Virus record (IMG/VR): IMGVR_UViG_3300035190_000147
Span: 1-64,000 of that record
Length of the DNA stretch: 64,000 nucleotides
Reading direction: 5' to 3' (one strand)
DNA from: a virus
In this document: piece by piece, positions 58,146 through 64,000 of the stretch
How positions within the stretch are numbered: position 1 is the first letter of the stretch
Layout of the letters: each line of letters opens with the position of its first letter
Notes under the pieces: model-generated
The model's database searches: none
What the model saw: only the letters and a program-made list of their open reading frames with translations
What the model was told of the DNA's origin: nothing
Translations under genes and position numbers: made by a program

Positions 58146-61100
58146 ATGGCTATCACCACAAGACAAACCAGTTTATTAGTTGCTGAAGATTGGACTAAGA
58201 TATATCAAACCTTCCGTAATGCGGACTTTCAAAGCTACGACTACGAAACACTTCGTAAGTCAATGATTGATTATTTGCGTACATATTATCCAGAAGACTT
58301 TAACGACTTTACTGAAAGCTCAGAATTTATTGCTCTAATTGATCTTATTGCGTTCTTGGGCCAAAGCCTAAGTTTTCGTACAGATTTAAATGCTCGCGAA
58401 AATTTCATTGATACAGCGCAACGTCGTGATAGTATCTTTAAACTGGCTAAACTTATTAGCTATACACCAAAGCGTAATTTGCCTGCTACTGGTTTCCTTA
58501 AAATTGAAAGCGTAAGTACGACAGAAACTATCTATGACAGTAACGGAGTTGATCTGGCTGGTATATTAATTAGTTGGGCCGACGCCGGAAACGACAACTG
58601 GCTAGAACAATTTACTGCGGTAGTTAATGCTAGCCTTAGTAACAATCAAGTAGTTGGCAAACCTAGTAATAGCCAGTTAATCAATGGTATTCAAAACGAT
58701 GAATATCAAATTAATTTAATTCCTAATGTGGTAGCCACTTATACATTCCAAAGCGCCATCGAAGGATCAGCAATGACCTTCGAAACAGTAAGCCCTACTA
58801 GCGCAGGTGAATCGTATGTATATGAAACTGCTCCTAAACCAAGCAATCCGTTTAATGTTCTATACAAAAACGATAACCTAGGCAACAACAGTTCTAATAC
58901 CGGATTCTTTGTGTATTTCAAACAAGGCGAAATGCAGAGTGCCGACTTTAACCTACAAGAAAGTATCCCGAATCGTGTGTACAGTGTTAACACTAATAAC
59001 ATTAACAATACTGATGTTTGGTTGTATAGCTTAGACTCAAACGGCAATCCGGATGTATTATGGACTAAAGTACCAGCAGTGGGTGTTACTAACGTAATTT
59101 ACAATAAATCAGCTGACAAAAATGTCTATCAAATTAGCACTCGTGCCAACGATCAAATTGATCTAATATTTGGTGACGGATCATTCGCTAATATTCCGCA
59201 GGGTAATTTTAGAATCTACTATCGTGTAAGTAATGGCCTTAGCTATAAAATTACACCTAATGAGATGAATAAAGTAGTAGTGCCTATTAACTATGTAAGT
59301 CGTGGTGGTCGTATTGAAACTATAACACTTACTGCTAGATTGCGCTACACAGTCGCCAATGCCAGCGCACGCGAAACTATTGATGAGATACGTCAAAAAG
59401 CACCTCAGCAATACTATACACAGGATCGTATGGTAACAGGTGAAGACTATAATATCTTACCTTACACATTGTTTAGTAATGTACTAAAAGCCAAAGCTGT
59501 TAATCGTACTAGCTCTGGTGTAAGTCGTTACTTGGATGTTATTGATACCACAGGTAAGTATTCATCGACTAATATTTTCTGCCAAGATGGTATCTTATAC
59601 CGCGACCCATATGAAAATTCGTTTAGTTTTGATTATTCAACTAAGAATGACATCTATCGCGTTATCTACAATCAAGTTAAACCTATTGCTAGTGCTAAAG
59701 AAACACTTCAATATTTTTATTCATTCTATCCAAAGATTTCTGTATTTGATGTTTATTGGAATAGAGCTAGTTCTGTAGCCAATGGTAGTACCGGCTACTT
59801 CACTAATAGTCTTGGCTCGATATTACAAATCGGCGATTATGTTAGCAACAACAACAGTTACATTCATCCGGGTAGTATTATTAAATTCTCGGCAGGCACG
59901 GGCAATTATTTTGATGCGCAGAACACTATTCAAACAGGTATAGTGAGCAATCCTGGTGATAAGCAGTATATCTATGCCGCTGTGGTAAAAGTTGTAGGAG
60001 ATGGCACCAATAGTGGGCTAGGCATATTTGATAATGGCTCAGGCGCTATTACTATTAACCAAATTGTTCCTAGTACTGCTATTATTGCTGAAATATACGC
60101 AGTATTTAACAATGATTTTAAAACAAGTCTTGTTGAAAGCATGGTCGGTTATATCCAAGCCTACGAAGAATTTGGCCTACGCTACGATGTAGATGCTAGT
60201 GAATGGAAATTAATTCTACCCGGTGATATTAACACCGGTGAATTTAGTCTTAATCAAACTGGCGATACTAGCGGACAAGGCGCAGACCGCAGTTGGTTAA
60301 TTTATTTCCAAACTGTGGGTCAAACGTATACTGTGGTATACCGCGGATTGAACTATGTATTCGAAAGTGTAAAAGAAACTAATTTTTACTTTGATAATGA
60401 TGTTAAGATCTTTGACCCAAAAACAGGATTAACCATTAACGACCAAATTAAAGTATTGAAAATTAATCATTTGCCGGACGATGTAAGCACAGGATTGGCA
60501 CTCGATTATACCTGGTATGTTTATAAAAATATCGTCGACGTTGACGGCTACGAAAATCCTAATAAAATGTTAATCACATTCCCGGATGCAGATAATGATG
60601 GCGCTCCGGACAATCCAGAATTGTTTGAATTGTTAGTGGCCCCTGGCGTCAATACAACTAAAAAATATGTATACTTTGAACAAACTGCCGATTACGAGAA
60701 TTATATCACAGAAACTCCAGTAAGTAATGCGTTAGTAGTGTCTGAATATACAAATCTTACTGAAATTAACACAAATAAAACAACATACGTTGATGGGCAA
60801 TTGTTCTATGTGCCAGACACTAATACATTTTATCAATTGACAGTAACAGGCGCTAGCTATGTAGTTACTGAAGTAACTAATTATGTTGCTAAAACCGGAC
60901 GTCAGGACATTTACTTTCAATATAGACATAATAGCCCAAACTATCGTCGTATTGACCCGAGTCCAAACAATATTATTGACCTGTATATGTTAACTAAACA
61001 GTATGCTACGGACTATGTTGCGTGGGTTCAAGACAGCAGTAATAAAGTTGCTGAACCTGAAAAACCAACCGGTGAGGATTTAATTATTGAATTTGGCGGC

Positions 61101-61523
61101 TTAGAAAAATATAAAGCAATCAGTGATACATTAATTTATAATCCTGCTAAATTTAAACCAATCTTTGGATCTAAAGCGGAATTGTCTTTGCAGGCTATGT
61201 TTAAAGTAGTTAAGAATCCTAGTGTAATTGTCAGTGACAATGATATTAAGACCAGCGTAATCGCAGCAATTAATGCTTATTTTGACATAGCTAATTGGGA
61301 CTTCGGTGAAACTTTTTACTTTAGTGAATTGAGCGCATATTTACATCAAACTTTAACACCAAACATTGCTAGTATAGTAATAGTGCCTGCTAATTCAGCA
61401 ACACCGTTTGGCAGTTTAATGCAGATCAATGCTGAATACAATGAAATTATTATAAGTGCCGCAACAGTGGATAACGTACAGGTTATCAGCGCCATTACTG
61501 CCGCACAATTGAACCAGATTTAA
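58146..61523 (+). CDS. gp6: Baseplate wedge protein gp6 (enlarged)
   Basis: An 1125-residue protein; T4 gp6 has 660. The N-terminus is clear gp6 (EDWTKIYQTFRNADFQSYDY, LIDLIAFLGQSLSFRTDLNA, RENFIDTAQRRDSIFKLAKL), followed by the VKTIPTY-like core and, at the C-terminus, the FSELSAYLHQTLTPNIASIV block. Residues about 810-910 include a calcium-type loop DADNDGAPD and an insert GQLFYVPDTNTFYQLT like that of the 209-residue protein near 4 kb. gp6 dimers join neighbouring wedges. Confidence 0.9.
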   Translation: MAITTRQTSLLVAEDWTKIYQTFRNADFQSYDYETLRKSMIDYLRTYYPEDFNDFTESSEFIALIDLIAFLGQSLSFRTDLNARENFIDTAQRRDSIFKLAKLISYTPKRNLPATGFLKIESVSTTETIYDSNGVDLAGILISWADAGNDNWLEQFTAVVNASLSNNQVVGKPSNSQLINGIQNDEYQINLIPNVVATYTFQSAIEGSAMTFETVSPTSAGESYVYETAPKPSNPFNVLYKNDNLGNNSSNTGFFVYFKQGEMQSADFNLQESIPNRVYSVNTNNINNTDVWLYSLDSNGNPDVLWTKVPAVGVTNVIYNKSADKNVYQISTRANDQIDLIFGDGSFANIPQGNFRIYYRVSNGLSYKITPNEMNKVVVPINYVSRGGRIETITLTARLRYTVANASARETIDEIRQKAPQQYYTQDRMVTGEDYNILPYTLFSNVLKAKAVNRTSSGVSRYLDVIDTTGKYSSTNIFCQDGILYRDPYENSFSFDYSTKNDIYRVIYNQVKPIASAKETLQYFYSFYPKISVFDVYWNRASSVANGSTGYFTNSLGSILQIGDYVSNNNSYIHPGSIIKFSAGTGNYFDAQNTIQTGIVSNPGDKQYIYAAVVKVVGDGTNSGLGIFDNGSGAITINQIVPSTAIIAEIYAVFNNDFKTSLVESMVGYIQAYEEFGLRYDVDASEWKLILPGDINTGEFSLNQTGDTSGQGADRSWLIYFQTVGQTYTVVYRGLNYVFESVKETNFYFDNDVKIFDPKTGLTINDQIKVLKINHLPDDVSTGLALDYTWYVYKNIVDVDGYENPNKMLITFPDADNDGAPDNPELFELLVAPGVNTTKKYVYFEQTADYENYITETPVSNALVVSEYTNLTEINTNKTTYVDGQLFYVPDTNTFYQLTVTGASYVVTEVTNYVAKTGRQDIYFQYRHNSPNYRRIDPSPNNIIDLYMLTKQYATDYVAWVQDSSNKVAEPEKPTGEDLIIEFGGLEKYKAISDTLIYNPAKFKPIFGSKAELSLQAMFKVVKNPSVIVSDNDIKTSVIAAINAYFDIANWDFGETFYFSELSAYLHQTLTPNIASIVIVPANSATPFGSLMQINAEYNEIIISAATVDNVQVISAITAAQLNQI

Positions 61524-61528
61524 AACGC

Positions 61529-61536
61529 TTAAATAC
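61529..61536 (+). promoter_or_regulatory. Late-type promoter before the gp7-like gene
   Basis: TTAAATAC lies 26 bases before the ATG; TTAGGAT gives the ribosome binding site. Confidence 0.55.
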
Positions 61537-61562
61537 TATATACTGCTTAGGATCAAGTTATA

Positions 61563-64000
61563 ATGGCCGCAAGAAAAACTAATAAATTTTTACCAGGGAT
61601 ATTTCAATCAGACGTTAACGATAAGTTTTTGTCTGCTACCTTAGACCAACTAATTGCTGAACCCAATCTTAAAAATATCTATGGTTATATCGGCCGTAAA
61701 TTTGCGCCAACGTACAAAGCCAAAGATAGTTACATTGTTGAAGACTCAGCCGACCGCCAACACTATCAACTCGAACCAGGTATAGTTGTTCGAGATGATC
61801 AGCAAGAGATTACATTTTTCTCAAGCTATGTAGATCTGTTAAACAAGATCGAATACTATGGTGGGATTGTTGACAATCAAAGTCGATTATTTGACAATGA
61901 ATATTATAGTTTTGATCCAAGACTTAGTTACGATAAGTTTGTTAATTTTACACAATACTATTGGTTACCTAAAGGGCCTGATGCTGTAGATGTTTACACT
62001 GGCTCTGTAGAATTAGCTAAAGATTTTGTAGTTAGCAGAGATCCGGCCACTAATCGATATGTTTTTACATCAGATGGTGCCACAGTTAATACGCTAATAT
62101 TGGCTAGAGGCGGGAAGTATACATTCCAAGTAACTCAGTCAGGTTATCCGTTCTGGCTACAAACAGAATTGGGGGTAGATGGTAAATTAAATGCTACTCC
62201 CACAGTATCTACTCGTAGTGTATACGGTGTAGAAAACAATGGCGCCGACAGTGGCACAGTTACTTTTTATGTACCGCAAACTGATGCTCAGGATAGATTT
62301 AACGCTATGCAGACAGTCTACAATGTAGACTACGCTACCCCGTTGCCTTACACAGAATTACACAATCAATTGCTGAGTAGGTTCTTAGCAGATCATCCAG
62401 AGTACGGCGGAATAACAGGTAGCCTAGATGGAAAAACATTAATCTTTGTTGATGTCTCAAATTGGACTAGTCTTGGAGAAGGTGCTTGGTTAAGCCGCGG
62501 CATATTTGACGAGAATGGGCTACAAATCGACGGCTTTGACAACGGCGAAGTGGTACCAGATGCTCAACGTTATGGTGTGTGGAAAGTAAAATTCATTGAT
62601 ACAAATGGCAGCGGTGATCCAATTATCAAATTGATATATGTACAAGATGTTGCCTATAATGAAAAAGTCTTTATTAAGTACGGAATTCAAAATGCTAATA
62701 AAGAATTTTATAAAGAATATACAGGACTCTTTGAGCGTGTGCCTGTTATTTCAAGTATACAAAATAAAATTTATTATCAGGATGGTATTGATGCTGATAT
62801 CTATGGTGAACTTAACCTAGTAGACCCTGCTGGTTATACTATCGATGTAGACGCAGATATTTTGGGCAAAGCCAACTATACTAGTCCTAACGGTATAGAT
62901 TTCACCAGTGGACTTAAGATTCGTTTTGCTACAGATGTAACCCCAACAAGTTACCAAAACAAAGAATTTTATGTTGAGGGGGTAGGCGATAGTATTAAAC
63001 TAGTTGATGTGGAGTTGTTAGTTACTCCGGAATCATACAATGATGAGATAGCAACAAACTACCCACTACAAAAAATAGTAGTAAGCAAAGCCGCAACAGA
63101 TGTAATTCTAGCTGGTGCTACTATTACTATAGGCACTAGTACTATTATAGTTGATACAGAAGTACCAGCCGGCAAAACATCCATTATTACACTATCATCT
63201 GTAGCGGACATTACTAAAGGTATGACTGTTAGCGGAACTAATATTGCTAGCGGCACTGTAGTCAACGATGTATTGCCTAACGAAGTTTTTCCAGAATACA
63301 TCACTATTGTTCGTTCTAGCCAAGATTTAAACGCATGGACTCGTAATAACCGTTGGTTTCACTCGGATGTAATTACTAAAACAGCAGAATATAACAATAC
63401 TGTTCCATTCTTTGATCAAGTACTGCGTGCGCAACGCCCTATTGTACAGTTTGAGTCTAACTACCAGTTGTTTAATTACGGTCGCATAGGCAAGCAGGCG
63501 ATTGATATTCTTGACACCACTACTAATAATGCGTTTAATGAACTAGAAGGCAAATATTATACAACAGCATTTGGTGAAGATCTAACAGCATATCCTAATG
63601 GGTTGCGAGTTTTATTTGCTAACGACATTGACCCATTGGTGCGTGATAAAATTTATGTAGTGAGTTTAGTTTATACTGAAGCTAGTCCTACTACAGGTCT
63701 GCCAACAGGTGACCCGCAGATCAAATTGACTGTAGCAGACGATGGTGACAGCAACGTATACGATACGTTGGTGGTTAAATTAGGACGATATAAAGGTAGC
63801 CAATGGTGGTATACAGGTAGTCAGTGGTTAGAATGCCAACAAAAAACAGAGCTTCAGCAAGATCCTTTGTACGACATTGTTGATAGTAACGAAGTTAGTT
63901 TTGCTGACTATACTGCTAGTACATTTGCGGGTACACGGGTAATTGGTTATAAGAGAAGTTCTACTAGTACAGCAGATACTGTATTAGGTTTTGGGTTAAG
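61563..64000 (+). CDS. Large baseplate wedge protein, gp7-like (partial)
   Basis: Open to the right edge: about 812 residues visible, C-terminus missing. It begins MAARKTNKFLPGIFQSDVND and continues with YDKFVNFTQYYWLPKGPDAV, which occurs in the very long wedge or fibre-bearing protein that follows gp6 in aquatic T4-like phages. T4 has gp7 (1032 residues), the wedge initiator, at this place. Inside is a VTLSSVADITKGMTVSGTNI module also seen in the 317-residue structural protein. T4 gp7 identity is inferred from order and size. Confidence 0.62.
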   Translation, partial: MAARKTNKFLPGIFQSDVNDKFLSATLDQLIAEPNLKNIYGYIGRKFAPTYKAKDSYIVEDSADRQHYQLEPGIVVRDDQQEITFFSSYVDLLNKIEYYGGIVDNQSRLFDNEYYSFDPRLSYDKFVNFTQYYWLPKGPDAVDVYTGSVELAKDFVVSRDPATNRYVFTSDGATVNTLILARGGKYTFQVTQSGYPFWLQTELGVDGKLNATPTVSTRSVYGVENNGADSGTVTFYVPQTDAQDRFNAMQTVYNVDYATPLPYTELHNQLLSRFLADHPEYGGITGSLDGKTLIFVDVSNWTSLGEGAWLSRGIFDENGLQIDGFDNGEVVPDAQRYGVWKVKFIDTNGSGDPIIKLIYVQDVAYNEKVFIKYGIQNANKEFYKEYTGLFERVPVISSIQNKIYYQDGIDADIYGELNLVDPAGYTIDVDADILGKANYTSPNGIDFTSGLKIRFATDVTPTSYQNKEFYVEGVGDSIKLVDVELLVTPESYNDEIATNYPLQKIVVSKAATDVILAGATITIGTSTIIVDTEVPAGKTSIITLSSVADITKGMTVSGTNIASGTVVNDVLPNEVFPEYITIVRSSQDLNAWTRNNRWFHSDVITKTAEYNNTVPFFDQVLRAQRPIVQFESNYQLFNYGRIGKQAIDILDTTTNNAFNELEGKYYTTAFGEDLTAYPNGLRVLFANDIDPLVRDKIYVVSLVYTEASPTTGLPTGDPQIKLTVADDGDSNVYDTLVVKLGRYKGSQWWYTGSQWLECQQKTELQQDPLYDIVDSNEVSFADYTASTFAGTRVIGYKRSSTSTADTVLGFGL

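Overview
The window is a contiguous piece of a tailed-phage genome of the T4-like myovirus type (contractile tail), AT-rich and almost gapless. The structural core is recognisable gene by gene: portal, prohead protease, scaffold, major capsid protein, neck proteins, sheath, tube, tape measure and much of the baseplate. The style is that of T4-like phages of aquatic bacteria rather than of T4 itself: a short (391 aa) major capsid protein, a separate gp48/gp53/hub/gp5/gp25/gp6 baseplate block, very long low-complexity fibre genes, and small accessory enzymes scattered among late genes. No integrase, attachment site, CRISPR array, tRNA or rRNA was seen. The large terminase (gp17) and the replication genes are not in the window.

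Layout. 1-9567 (-): unknown virion-type proteins, a gp16-like small terminase, head completion gp4, two tube/baseplate-type proteins, tube gp19 and sheath gp18. 9668-14596: an HNH-like zinc protein (+), then (-) dNMP kinase gp1, a glycosyltransferase-like gene, neck gp13 and three small or unknown genes behind a host-type promoter. 14666-17921 (+): neck gp14, tail terminator gp15, Nudix hydrolase. 17916-33766 (-): a fibre/adhesin region with an 1845 aa repeat protein, a 2OG-Fe(II) oxygenase, fibre accessory genes, a poly-glycine adhesin, a 1406 aa fibre with a C-terminal S74 chaperone, and small structural proteins. 33912-34241 (+): a one-gene cassette with its own host-type promoter. 34298-42614 (-): capsid block gp23-gp22-gp21-core proteins-gp20 and the tape measure. 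42673-43736 (+): gp26-like protein with a probable -1 frameshift extension. 43737-44291: no convincing gene, but a densely structured stretch. 44292-52358 (-): GIY-YIG nuclease, small basic protein, gp46 and gp47 separated by three accessory genes, a second radical SAM protein, and late sigma factor gp55. 52432-64000 (+): baseplate block gp48-like, gp53, hub, gp5, gp25, gp6 and the start of a gp7-like protein.

Regulation is partly readable. More than 20 units are preceded by a TAAATA-core octamer like the T4 late promoter (TATAAATA), consistent with gp55 in the same window. Host sigma70-type promoters (about 17 bp spacing) stand before gp46, gp47, gp55, the 14.6 kb gene set and the cassette at 33.9 kb. 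At gp13 the late octamer lies in the loop of a 17 bp stem whose 3' arm holds the ribosome binding site, so early read-through RNA should be silent and late RNA translated, as known for several T4 genes.

Most noteworthy: the -1 frameshift signal at the end of the gp26-like gene, next to the tape measure gene; the gp13 hairpin switch; a candidate structured RNA between 43.8 and 44.3 kb; and an accessory enzyme cluster (two radical SAM proteins, an SGNH-like protein, a P-loop-like protein) wrapped around gp46/gp47. All names come from reading motifs and gene order; no database search was run.
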